Assembly (NCBI GenBank): GCA_037447655.1
Contig: JBBHKE010002082.1
Coordinates: 1-23,086, forward strand
DNA: 23,086 nucleotides
Origin: Zygnema cylindricum
Lineage: Eukaryota; Streptophyta; Zygnematophyceae; Zygnematales; Zygnemataceae
Reading direction: 5' to 3'
The translations under genes were made by a program, and so were the position numbers. Numbering within the stretch: position 1 is the stretch's first letter; the number at the start of each line of letters is the position of its first letter. Below, one piece after another: positions 1 to 9,262 of the stretch. The notes below the pieces were generated by a model, which was not told where the DNA came from, ran no database searches, and saw only the letters and a list, made by a program, of their open reading frames with translations.

Positions 1-450
1 AGGAGAGGGAGAGAGGGAGTGAAGACTTTTTGGCTTAACTGAGTGAGGTTGGGGAGGAAAACAGAGGTTGACGGTACTTGTTGTTGACGAGGTGGAAAAA
101 TCAAAGTCAATGTTATCATTTCACGGGTTTGTGAATGTTTATTTGCTTGGAATGTTAAAATTTGGGCTTTTTTTTTCGTTGTGAGAAATGTGTTTCTATT
201 TCCTGCTTTGCCCATCCTTTCCGCATTCCCTAAAATGCCCTCGCCCTTAATCTCGTTCGAATGGGAAAAATGTTATTCATTGCAATAAAGTCTTTCTCTC
301 GACACTGTTTTCTTGAGCGTGTGTTTGATGAACAAACAAATATATCCTTTGTTGCTCTAGCCTAGCCGAGTAATGCTTTTTCCCTCACTCGAGTGAGTAA
401 TTTTTAATTTTGTTAAGCATTTTGACATTCAACAACTTTTTTAACTTTCG
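1..450. other. Unassigned left-end DNA
   Basis: No convincing coding exon was seen on either strand. The stretch starts with a purine-rich run (gagaggga-like) and is otherwise AT-rich. An AATAAA at 284-289 on the plus strand could be the polyadenylation signal of a plus-strand gene lying to the left, but nothing else supports that. Confidence 0.4.
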
Positions 451-496
451 TCTGTGGTGATGGTTTGGCATGCAGATCATATATGGCGATGCGGCG

Positions 497-864
497 TTTG
501 GTCATCATCATCATCATTATCATTATCATTACATCATTATCAATCATCATCATCATCGTCATCATCATCATCATCATCATCATCGTCACCATTTATCATC
601 ATTCTTCTTCATCATCATCATCATCATCACCATTAATCATCATTATTCTTCATCATTATCATCATCATTCATTATCATCAATATCATCATTGACATTGTC
701 GTTTATCATCATCATCATCATCATACATCATGCATCTGCATCATCATCGCCATCATCATCATCATTCATCACCTCTCTTCATCATCATCATCATCCATCA
801 TCTTCAACATCATCATGGTCATTGTCATTCATCATCATCATACATCATCATCATCATGCATGAG

Positions 865-900
<36 letters not shown>

Positions 901-955
901 GCATGAGCATCATCATCGTTATCATTATCATCATTCATCAGCATCATCATCGGCT
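497..955. repeat. (ATC)n imperfect trinucleotide microsatellite
   Basis: About 450 bases are dominated by ATC/CAT triplets, interrupted by att, cgt, ctt and tgc variants. All three plus-strand frames stay open here and give low-complexity His, Ser or Ile runs; these are repeat artefacts, not proteins. The right edge enters the last exon of the minus-strand acetyltransferase gene and supplies its final codons and stop. Confidence 0.95.
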
Positions 956-2055
956 TCAAAAGAATTGAACCTTTGAGCGACCGAAGGCGGTTCATTTGAC
1001 CCAACGGCAAACTAAACTGACTTTCTATGATGTTGCTGTCTTCAGGCAAAACTGAACTGCCTTTCCCATGTGTCCTCCTCAGTTCCCCAAAATAAGTGCT
1101 TTCTATAGTAGCCCATTCTAACTCAAATACTGTGGCCGGATATGTAATGGTCATTCCTACCCCTTTATATAATCGGAGAGCCGGTACGATGTCGATAAAA
1201 CAGTTTAAACGCCACTCTTTGCAGTCACGTGTCTGAAGCTCATTGAACATAAATGCCATTAATATTTTTCTGATGCCTTTCCCTCGATACCCTGAAAAGA
1301 AAAAAAAAAGTAAAAAAAAAAAAAAAAAAACACCAAACATTTTGAAATTTAAAAATCATTATGTTGAAACTGTTATGTTGAATATTATAATTCTCAAACA
1401 ATTTACAACAATAAAATAAAAAAAAAGTTGAAATTGACAATTGTTAGGTCATAATTACAAAAAAGGAAAAATAAAAATTTGTTCCTTCTCTGTTTCTCAA
1501 CTCTAATTCGAATGTCCTTTCAGTTTCAGTTCCAGTTCCAGTTCCAGTTTCAGTTTCAGTTTCAGTCCTCCCTTCGCCCATCGTCCCTCTCCCTTCCTCC
1601 TCCTCTCCCCTCCCATGCCCCATCTTTCTCCCTCCTCTCTCTCCCTCTCTCTCCCTCTCTCTCCCTCTCTCTCTCTCTCTCTCCCCTCCTCCCATGCCCC
1701 CTCTTTCTCCATATTCTATCTCCCTCTCTCTCCCTCTCACTCCCTCTCTCGCCCCCCCCCTCCCACCTTCTTTGACCGCCACAATCCTGAAATACGCCAC
1801 ACTCCCCAGTACCTCGACGAAGACGTATCCGAACCTTTTTGTACACTTATCCGTACACTTGTCCGTACAAAACTCTGCATCTTTGTCCGTACATCCGACA
1901 AGAACATAGCTGTGAGGTGCCATGTCAGCAAGCCACTGTTCCTCGTGTAGGGGCTGTCTGGAAAGGCGCAAACTGCCATAAAAGATGCTTACGATGACGT
2001 AAGCAGCGTAGTCACCCGCACGTGCGGGCCGGAAAGAGAATCCCTGCGCTGCCAT
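897..2055 (-). CDS. GNAT-family N-acetyltransferase, two exons
   Basis: Exon 1 is 2055-1767 and exon 2 is 1291-897, giving about 227 residues. The intron (1766-1292) has donor AAGAAG|GTGGGA and acceptor TTTTCAG|GG. Splicing rebuilds the acetyl-CoA-binding motif across the junction (AVKEG|YRGKGIRKILM, around residues 92-108), the core of the GNAT fold. It is followed by a motif B-like region ending in ALRLYKGVGM. These enzymes transfer acetyl groups from acetyl-CoA to amines; the substrate here is unknown. The start ATG has a good context (CCAATGGC) and is followed by FSFRPARAGD, typical of a GNAT first strand. Oddities: the motif position usually Gly/Ala is Arg104; a CTDK repeat interrupts the region before the VFVEVLG strand; and the tail MMMLMNDDNDNDDDAHA is encoded by the ATC microsatellite. 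The family is well supported, the exact 3' end less so. Confidence 0.8.
1518..1565. repeat. Hexamer tandem repeat (TTYCAG)8
   Basis: Eight perfect hexamers in the order TTTCAG x2, TTCCAG x3, TTTCAG x3 lie inside the acetyltransferase intron. The minus-strand (transcript) sequence is CTGRAA. Confidence 0.95.
1566..1764. repeat. Polypyrimidine (CTCTCTCC)n tract in intron
   Basis: A tract of about 190 bases, nearly pure C/T on the plus strand with a few interruptions, runs to the intron donor. The transcript sense is GA-rich. The Arg/Glu-rich peptide that extends exon 1 on the minus strand is read from this tract and is intronic. Confidence 0.9.
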
Positions 2056-2186
2056 TGGCTGGGCAGCGGACGTTCGATACTTTTTGAAAAAAGAAAAAAA
2101 AAAAATTTTTCAATGTGGGAAGGCGCCGCGTACCGCTATTACAGTGCACCGGGTATCGCTATTAGGGTTTATATTTTTTTAGTCAG
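2056..2186 (-). promoter_or_regulatory. Putative promoter/5' region of the acetyltransferase gene
   Basis: On the minus strand this segment contains AAACCCTAA (positions 2170-2162), a plant telo-box, about 110 bases upstream of the start codon, next to a weak TATA-like stretch (atataaa). An A-rich run lies at 2085-2110. Promoter function is inferred from position and the telo-box only. Confidence 0.45.
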
Positions 2187-2322
2187 GAAAAACATCTTTT
2201 CTCCGTGCACACATGTCGAATTGTAGTTCTGACGGTTGCGATTGAAAGGTAACGTTCTCAACTTCCGATTGGCGGTCTCAAATTGAAAATCGGACAAGTG
2301 TGTACGGAGAATAGATGTTTTC
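2187..2322. mobile_element. Short inverted-repeat element S1 (MITE-like)
   Basis: The ends are imperfect inverted repeats: the left begins GAAAAACATCTTTTCTCCG, and the right end reads, in reverse complement, GAAAACATCTATTCTCCG. Each continues into a CACAC-like stretch. At about 136 bp with no coding capacity it fits a miniature inverted-repeat element. No clear target duplication was found. A diverged relative in the same orientation lies at 17147-17262. Confidence 0.6.
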
Positions 2323-2360
2323 AGTGGCGAAAAGAACATTAACAGTTTAACACTAAATTA

Positions 2361-2946
2361 GGGGACGTCCCCATGTAATCGGTACTTTGATAAAGTATTT
2401 TGGACTGTAGTGAAGATTCTCCGTACTACTTTGAAGAGCGTCCCAATGTGCAAAAATGAAATCGGAACTTTGAAATGTGACGGTTGTAGACGTCGGTACA
2501 ACTTGTGACGATTGCAGGCGACTACTAAACTTCCGACGATTGGTGACGCCAACAAAAATAGCGACAGTTGTAGACGTCTAGATTTTTGTGAAATTGCAAA
2601 TGTTTAGGGTTTGGTGACGTTGTGACGTCACGCTCCCTTGTGACAATGTCAACGTCACGGATTCAAGAACTATCCGCCATGGTTTCCCGATTTCGCTTTT
2701 TTTACTTTTCTCACTCAATTTGCCATTAAATAAAAACCTAAAAATATTCAAAAAAAATATTTTTTGAAGATCTTTCATTTTATACCAATATTGTCGTATC
2801 TCATTCTAAAAAATGTGAGATACAAGAGATAGTGTGAGAGGGAGAGAAGAGAGGCGACGACGGCGAAAAATTATACAAAGGACCCCATGAATGCAAGTGG
2901 AAGTCCGAGACCACTGCAATTTTTTTTCCGTACATAGCGCGTGACG
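2361..2946. mobile_element. PIF/Harbinger-like non-autonomous element R1, left part
   Basis: This starts with GGGGACGTCCCCATGT directly after TTA (2358-2360). It is about 80% similar by eye to R2 at 16183 onward, through the GTACTTTG...AAAGTA subterminal hairpin, the ACGGTTGTAGACG segment and the ...TTTTTTTCCGTACAT stretch. It is cut at 2946 by copia element A, whose target duplication tgacg is 2942-2946, and resumes at 15820. The TTA target and inverted ends fit PIF/Harbinger; the superfamily is inferred, as no transposase is present. Confidence 0.75.
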
Positions 2947-4000
2947 TGTAAAAATTAATGGTCCATTTAAAGTATTTTCTAGGTCTAAATAGAAATATTG
3001 AAAGAAGCCGAGGCAATCTACCTCTACCTGCTCTCTCCAACTCTCAAACTTGTCGCAGTCTCTGAGAAATTGGAGAGGGAGCTAGAGCTATGGCTACCTA
3101 GGCTATCCAGAGGTTTACGGGAAATATATATTAGTTAGGGGTTTATTTACTAAAAGGTATGTGCCGGCCACAGGATTTGATATTGGTACTTACCGGACAT
3201 CATGCAGTCGGTAGCCAGTAGTCTTAACCGTTAAGTCTTTACCTAGTGTTACATACTACATGGTTTGATATTTATTTAAATATTTATACATAAGATAGTT
3301 CATTTTACTGAAACTGTTTACAAGAGACATAGATCCAGTAATGTAAAAGTACGGATTACGGTACGGATAAGAAACCAATACCGCACATTTATTTCTTTAA
3401 TGAAACGAATACCGCGCATGTATTTATTACGGCTACGATTAAATGTAAATTTCATCGGACGGCCGGAATTAACGTCGAGATCACGGAAGAGGATTTCGGC
3501 GGTTTTTGGTCATTGCAACATCGGATGACACGTGGCGGAATAACATAGGATCGCGTCATCTCCGAGGATTAAGGGAGCCAATCCGGACATACCACGTGTC
3601 GACATTTAGGCCATGTCCTACAGTGTCCGTTCAGAAAGTAAACCGGCAGCTGTACTTTTGTGTACGGAACTGTAATCTGATTGGCTCCGTAGATCATTAG
3701 ATAGAGTCTGTGAGAGAGATAGGACTTAGAAAAATTAGGAGATAGGACCCTCTCTTCAGAGAGCTTCTGTACAAAAGGTCAACTTTGACCCTTCATAACT
3801 TACTGCTCAGGGGAGCAAATTCAGAGATTCTTTTTGCTATCGACTCAGGGGAGTCTTACCTTTACAAGGGTGAAAGTGGTCAGAGTTGTTGTCTACCAGG
3901 GTGGCAGTTGTTTTTGCTGAAACACAAAGGGTTCAAGGTAATCCTAGAAGCTTCTTGGAAGCTGTCCACTCTGAGGACTTATGGAGGTCTCAGAATTTCA
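2947..4000 (+). repeat. 5' LTR of copia element A
   Basis: Matches 14771-15814 along its whole length. It contains two G-box/ABRE-type motifs (ACACGTGGC at 3528-3536 and CCACGTGTC at 3592-3600), a CCAAT-type box in AATCTGATTGG (around 3673), and four consecutive short hairpins between 3750 and 3855. The LTR carries the element's promoter and polyadenylation signals; the exact U3/R/U5 borders cannot be fixed from sequence. Confidence 0.95.
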
Positions 4001-4015
4001 GGTTATGGGCCCACC
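4001..4015 (+). promoter_or_regulatory. Primer binding site of element A (half-tRNA type, initiator tRNA-Met)
   Basis: GGTTATGGGCCCACC follows the LTR with no spacer. It is complementary to the initiator tRNA-Met anticodon arm (GGUGGGCCCAUAACC) as I recall it for plants. This is the priming mode known for Drosophila copia, which uses a cleaved 5' half of tRNA-iMet. The gag start codon (4005-4007) lies inside the site. Confidence 0.8.
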
Positions 4016-5113
4016 TTCTAGGGTACCAATCTTTAATGGAACTGGCTTCATATACTGGGAAAGGATGATGATAGGAGCTCTATGCCAAAAAACATTTTCG
4101 GGGATAGTGAGTGGACGGTTGGGGCGTCCATCAAGTCTTGGAATCCCTCCAAGGTTTGGAGGAAGCAGATTCACCAGGAAAGAGGATCCACCTGAAACGG
4201 ATGAAACAAAGGAAGGAGAGGTGGTGGACAAAGAAAAGGAGAAGGAGACAACCACACGAATAGCTACTAGTTCGGCATTCATGTCACCTATTCCGAGGAA
4301 CGAGGAGAATGATACTGAAACCTGGGACTTCAACAATATGGCGGCAAAGCACTTCATCCTACGCCATCTCACTCAATGACTTGCATGTCCTCATTTGCAG
4401 GTAGAAAGGGCATCCGATCTTTGGATGGCACTCATAGAGATGTACCGAAGTGGTACGATTTAGCAACAACAGTTCGCTGATCAGAAAGTTAAGGAGTATG
4501 TATACGAAAGGGGGAGGATCTTGGATTTTTGCAATGAGCTAGCTACACTCTTCATGGAGCTAGAGAGTGCGGGACAAAATTTAAGTGAAAAAGAAAAGGT
4601 TAACTGTTTACTAATGAAGTTACCTGATGAGTTCGAGAACATAGTCAACCGTGTGTAGGACTTGCCGGACTCAAGGTGGATATGGAACTCAGTGGTAGGG
4701 GTGATTCTCGTTCGGGAGAATATGATTGAGATCCGAAGGGGAGGAAAGAGTGGCCAAGCCTTGGCAACTGGACCGATTGGAGGAACAAGGATTCCCGGAA
4801 ACCGGTCGGAAACTATGGGGGGAGGGAGCAAAAAAATCAGACCGACGAGTTCGGACCAAGGGCTCCCAAAGGTTTATGTCATTTTTATAAGAAACCTGGG
4901 CACTATATGGCAGAGTGCACTATGCTAACCGAGCTTTGGTTAAAGGAGAGGCAGACCGGTGGTACCCGGAGAAGAAAGAAAAAGGCCCTTGTGACACAAG
5001 TACATGAGGCAGAATCCGAGGACGAGGACGATGAGCTCCTTTTAGATGAGGAGTTGGAGGGAAAAACGAGGTCGAAATTCCACGAAGGCAGAAATGTGCT
5101 TACGGTGGATTGA
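4005..5113 (+). pseudogene. Copia gag of element A (broken)
   Basis: Gag forms the particle that packages the element RNA. The frame opens with MGPPSRV at the ATG inside the primer site and aligns with the intact Gag of element B (FNGxGFIYWE, NMAAxxFILRHLTQ, LMKLPDEFEN). It is interrupted by TGA 4377-4379, TAG 4461-4463 and TAG 4656-4658. A frame change around 4760-4850 puts the zinc-knuckle region (4876-4920) in another frame, and its second Cys is Tyr (CHFYKKPGH...C). An acidic stretch (ESEDEDDELLLDEE) follows before protease. At about 5056 an A-run indel changes frame again. Confidence 0.85.
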
Positions 5114-6062
5114 AAGGTGAAGCCGGCTGGATTGTAGATTCAGGTGCCTCCATGCACATGTGTAAGGATAGGCACCTGTTCACTAAGATAAGAAAGATTC
5201 CCACCGTAGAGATAGAGTACGGGGATGGGAGGATAGTCACCACTACTCTTGTAAGATCAGTAGATTTGAAAGTGTTAGTAGAAGGAAAGACATCCATAGT
5301 AACATTCTCCGATGTATTGTTTATTCCGGAGCTGAACAAAAACCTCATCTCTACATCTGTATTAGATGATAAGGGTTTTTTTACTAGCACTAGGGAAGGA
5401 GTCTTTACTGCTAGTTTTGAGGAGGATGTCTATTTCATTGCTGAGAAAGGTAGCCATGGGATGTTTAGGTTGGTTTTAAGTAATGAAACGAAGAAACTTT
5501 ATTATGCTGGTGTTCATGATATTATGATGTGGCATAAGAGGCTTGGGCATGTGAATCTAGACAAGTTAAGAGAGATGAAAAAGATGGGAGTGGTGGAAGG
5601 GATTAAGTTAAGTGAGAGTGATAATATGAGTGATTATAGTGGATGTGCTCAAAGTAAAACACACAAATTACCCTTTCCTAAAAGAACCACCTATAAGGGA
5701 GAAAAAATTCTAGATTTAGTACACACAGATATTTGGGGACCGGCTAAAGTGCCTTCACCGGGGGGGAAGAGATTTATGATGACTATCATTGATGATTGGT
5801 CTCGGTATTCCCGGGTGTATTTTTTGAAAAACAAGTCAAAAGCTCAGGATTGTTTTAGACAATATAAAGCATGAAGTGAAAACCTCCATGAAACTCCAAT
5901 CAAGAGGGTAAGGAGTGACAATGGTGGGGAGTATACTTCTAACCAGTTTGAGGATTTTCTGAGGGAAGATGGAGTCCAACACCAAAAGACAGTTCTAGAA
6001 AACCTGGAACAGAATAGGGTAGCTGAAAGGTTAAATATAACACTAAGTGATAGTGCTAGTAG
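5113..6062 (+). pseudogene. Copia pol of element A, protease and integrase N-terminal/core part
   Basis: The protease keeps its catalytic DSG (WIVDSGAS, Asp codon near 5137). Integrase follows with WHKRLGH, but the first Cys of the HHCC finger is Tyr (YSGC). The core keeps HTDIWGP and RSDNGGEY. TGA at 5872-5874 replaces a Trp codon present in element B; the same frame continues to VAERLN. At 6062 the frame is cut by the insertion of element B and resumes at 12484. The length of B plus its target duplication (6421 bp) accounts exactly for the change of frame. Confidence 0.85.
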
Positions 6063-7099
6063 TGGTTAAATTTATAGATTTCTAGAGTATTTTCTAGGTA
6101 TATATATGTTTGTATAAAAGGAAAAGAAAAGGATGGACAGCCTGCCTCCACCTCCGCTCTCTAGCCCCCATACTTGTTCTAGTCACTGAAGGTTAGAGAG
6201 GGTGGTTGATCCATGGCTGCCTCAGTTCAACAGGCAGCTATTTTTAGTAGGTTACTAAAAATATACTTGACGGACCAGAGATTTGATCCCGGTACCTCCT
6301 GTTCGTCAAGTTGGCCGGTAGCGGTCAGGTTTATCCTAATAGACTAGGACCAATACTAAGTGCTATACTATGTGATAGATATATATATAATTGAGGTGAA
6401 TTAAATCCATTTAACTACAACTGTTAACAGCGTACATAGATTCAGTTTTAGAAAGTACGTCGTACGATAGTAATTCAAAACGGATACCACGCATTTTGTT
6501 TCGACAGCGAAACAAATGCCGCGCAAGTATTTATTACGGCTAAGATTGCGTTTTGCATAAAATCCAACGGCGAACATCATCGCCGAAATCTCGGAGTGGT
6601 CACTTTGGGATTTTGTGACGTGGCATGACCTGGAGCCACGTGGAAAGATGACATTCGGTCATAGGAATTCCGAGGAACGTACGGACGAGTGAAATACGGA
6701 CACGCGTTCGCTTAATAGCCTTGTCGTACATAGGTCGTACAAAAGGTACACCGACAGCAGTACTTTTTATACGGTACAGTAATCTGATTGGTCCGTACTT
6801 CAATAGATAGAAGTTATTAGAGGGAATCATGACTTAGAAAATTTTGGTAGGTAGTCACCTCTCTCTTTTGAGAGTTTGTACAAATTGGTATTTTTACTGC
6901 CTCATAACTTATCGCCTGGTTGGGCGTTTTCAAAGATTCTTTTTCCTACGGACTCAAGGGAGTCCAGGCTGCACAGGGGTGCATTCAGATTGTCAACTTG
7001 ATTGCCTGGCTAGCAGTCGCTGTGGGTTAAAGTGGGCTAGTTAACAACTATCTAGAGGCTTCCTGTATTGTGTAGTCTAATGGAGGACACATAATTGCA
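6063..7099 (+). repeat. 5' LTR of copia element B
   Basis: Matches 11444-12478. It contains ACGT boxes GACGTGGC (6617-6624) and GCCACGTGG (6635-6643), an ATTGG CCAAT-type box in AATCTGATTGG (6781-6791), and hairpins at 6861-6874, 6913-6926 and 6950-6965. AT-rich gatatatatataat lies near 6380. Similarity to the LTR of A is confined to motifs in the 3' half. Confidence 0.95.
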
Positions 7100-7114
7100 G
7101 GTTATGGGCCCACC
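7100..7114 (+). promoter_or_regulatory. Primer binding site of element B (half-tRNA type, initiator tRNA-Met)
   Basis: GGTTATGGGCCCACC, identical to element A, directly abuts the LTR end (7099). It is complementary to the anticodon arm of initiator tRNA-Met. The gag ATG is at 7104-7106, so codons for Met-Gly-Pro-Pro overlap the primer site. Confidence 0.82.
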
Positions 7115-8030
7115 CTCTAGGGTGTCCACTTTCAATGGATCTGGGTTCATCTATTGGGAAGCCATGATGATGGGAGCTCTGTGTGAAAAACGATACTGGG
7201 GTATCGTTAGTGGACAAGTGAAACGTCCACCTTCGGGAACTCCGCCAGGATTTGGAGGAGTAAGGTTTTTTGCTGCAGCGACTGCTTCAGCGGAGGAGGC
7301 AGATGATGGGGATAGCAGTGTGTCCGAAAAGGGGAAAGGGAAGGAGACACCCCTCACCCCTATTGCCATGGCACCAGGAGCGGCGGCCGTGAAGACAGTG
7401 GAGAACGATGTTCAAATGTGGGAAGACATAAACATGGCTGCCAATAACTTCATTCTAAGGCATCTCACTCAAGCATTGGCCACCTCTCACCTTAATATTT
7501 ACAAGGCCGAGGAGTTGTGGGAAAGTTTGGTGGAGATCTATAGAGCTGGTACCATTCAGGAGCTCCAGTTGGCTGAGCAAAAGCTAGTGAGTTACACGTA
7601 CAAAGGAGGAAAGATGTTAGATTATTGCAATGATCTTTCTTGTTTGTATATGGAGATGGAAAGTGCTGGTTGGACAGGCACAATGAAAATGAAAGTAAAC
7701 ACTCTCATCATGAAGTTACCAGACGAGTATGAGAACTTAGTGTACCGAGTACAAGAAATGACTGATAGTTCATGGAAGTGGAATACAGTGGTCAGGATGA
7801 TACTTGTGCAGGAAAATACCATAGAGATCAGAGGAGGTGGAAAGAGCGTTCAAGCTCTAGCCGCCGGAGGGGACAGGTGGAGACCGGAACCGAAAAAACC
7901 ATACAAAGGAGAAAGAGTCCAACCTGGGGGACCGAGGCCTCCAAAGGGCCTATGTCATTTTTGCAAAAAGTCAGGGCACTTTATTGCGGATTGTGCCAAG
8001 CTGGAGGAGCTGAGGCTCAAAGAGAACTAA
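7104..8030 (+). CDS. Copia Gag of element B with zinc knuckle
   Basis: A 308-residue open frame starts at the ATG within the primer site (MGPPSRVSTFNG). In-frame reading continues back to a TTG in the LTR, but the ATG is shared with element A and is the natural start. The middle resembles the copia Gag (UBN2/retrotran_gag-type) helical region: AEELWESLVEIY, LMKLPDEYENL. A CCHC zinc knuckle CHFCKKSGHFIADC lies at residues 284-297 and would bind element RNA. TAA at 8028-8030 ends it; the same frame stays open afterwards with an acidic linker (EEDGELLLDES) to about 8170. In an active element gag and pol were probably one frame, so the TAA is likely a mutation. Confidence 0.85.
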   Translation: MGPPSRVSTFNGSGFIYWEAMMMGALCEKRYWGIVSGQVKRPPSGTPPGFGGVRFFAAATASAEEADDGDSSVSEKGKGKETPLTPIAMAPGAAAVKTVENDVQMWEDINMAANNFILRHLTQALATSHLNIYKAEELWESLVEIYRAGTIQELQLAEQKLVSYTYKGGKMLDYCNDLSCLYMEMESAGWTGTMKMKVNTLIMKLPDEYENLVYRVQEMTDSSWKWNTVVRMILVQENTIEIRGGGKSVQALAAGGDRWRPEPKKPYKGERVQPGGPRPPKGLCHFCKKSGHFIADCAKLEELRLKEN

Positions 8031-8173
8031 GGAGGGGGTTCTTCCGGAGGGAAGAAAAAGGCACTTTTGGTCACAAAGGTGACAGAAGACATCCAGGACA
8101 AGTCCTCTGAGGAGGATGGGGAGCTTCTTCTTGACGAGAGTATGGAGGAGAAGGAGATCCCTCGGAGACAAAA

Positions 8174-9262
8174 ATGTCCCCTTCAGCAATTCGGGAAGCT
8201 CCACAGGAAGGTTGGATCATCGACCCAGGTGCATCCATGCCTATGTGTCGTGACAACGACCTCTTCACTAAGCTAAGGAAAATCCTTACTGTAGAAATAG
8301 AGTATGGGGATGGGAGAGTGGTTACTATAGATCTAGTGGGATCAGTTGACCTGAAAGTTTTAGTGGGGGGTAAGACTTCTATTCTCACTTTCTCAGATGT
8401 GCTTTATATTCCTCAACTGAGTAAAAATCTTGTTTCTAGATCCGTGTTAGATGACAAAGAGTTTGATACTTTCACTAGAAAGGGAGTTTTTACAGCCAAG
8501 TATGGGGATGAAGTTTACTTCACTGTAGATAAGGGTAGCCAAGGAATGTTTACGCTTAACTTGAGTAATGAAAAGAAGAATGCTTACTATGTTGGTGCCC
8601 CAAAATTGATGATTTGGCATAAGCGGTTGGGGCATGTGCATTTTGATAGGTTGAGGGAGATGAAGAAGCTGGGGGTGGTAGAAGGCATTCAGTTCAGTGA
8701 TAATGAAATGGTGGATGATTGTAGTGGTTGTGCCCAAGGAAAAACTCACAGACTTCCTTTTCCTAAAGCCGCCACATATAGGGGTGAAAAAGTACTAGAT
8801 TTTATCCACACAGATATCTGGGGACCAGCAAAGGTACCCTCAGTTGGAGGGAAAAGATATATGTTGACAATCACTGATGATTGGTCTAGATACTCTAGAG
8901 TTTATTTTCTAAAAACAAAGTCAGAAACACCAACTTACTTCAAAGAATACAAAGCATGGAGTGAGAAGTTGCATGGAACCCCCATTAAAAGAATAAGGAG
9001 TGATAATGGGGGAGAGTATACCTCTAACCAATTTGAGGAATACTTAAGAGATGAGGGAGTTCAACACCAGAAAATTGTACCACATAATCCGGAACAAAAT
9101 GGTGTAGCAGAAAGGCTAAACCGAACACTAGGAGATAGTGTATGCAGTATGTTGGCTGACAAGAAAATAGGAAAGAGATTTTGGGCAGAAGCCATGAACT
9201 CTGCCAATTACATTAAAAAAAAGAGTCCTCACATCAGCAGTCAAAGGTATGACATCTTATGA
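8174..9262 (+). pseudogene. Copia pol of element B: protease and integrase
   Basis: The frame is open for 362 codons. The protease active site reads DPGA (residues 17-20) instead of DSGA, so it is probably inactive. Integrase has the HHCC finger (H149, H154, C183, C186) and the catalytic triad D214 (HTDIWGP), D277 (RSDNGGEY) and E313 (NGVAERLN), with exactly 35 residues between the second Asp and Glu. The triad is therefore intact. The frame is lost at an eight-A run (9215-9222), one base longer than the equivalent in element A; coding continues in the next frame at 9249. The ATG at 8174 is not a natural start; upstream coding is in the gag frame. Confidence 0.85.

Noticed and set aside
454-976. 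Three overlapping plus-strand open frames rich in His, Ser or Ile
   Set aside because: All are translations of the (ATC)n microsatellite; all three frames stay open and no non-repeat sequence is coded.
1444-1766. Continuous extension of the acetyltransferase exon into an Arg/Glu/Gly-rich and Thr/Glu-rich C-terminus
   Set aside because: This is the GA-rich and hexamer-repeat intron read through. Splicing at 1767/1291 restores the GNAT acetyl-CoA motif exactly and is far more plausible.
3998-4372. Minus-strand open frame opposite gag of element A
   Set aside because: Shadow of the gag coding strand, and a similar shadow exists in B. It lacks motifs and is rich in Ser/Phe/Val as expected from the complement.
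5040-8180. Programmed -1 frameshift between gag and protease, since both elements change to the -1 frame there
   Set aside because: The conserved EIPRRQKC stretch is in the protease frame in A but in the gag frame in B. The frame change is therefore upstream of it in A (A-run near 5056) and downstream in B (near 8170). These are independent indels, and the ancestor was probably a single gag-pol frame.
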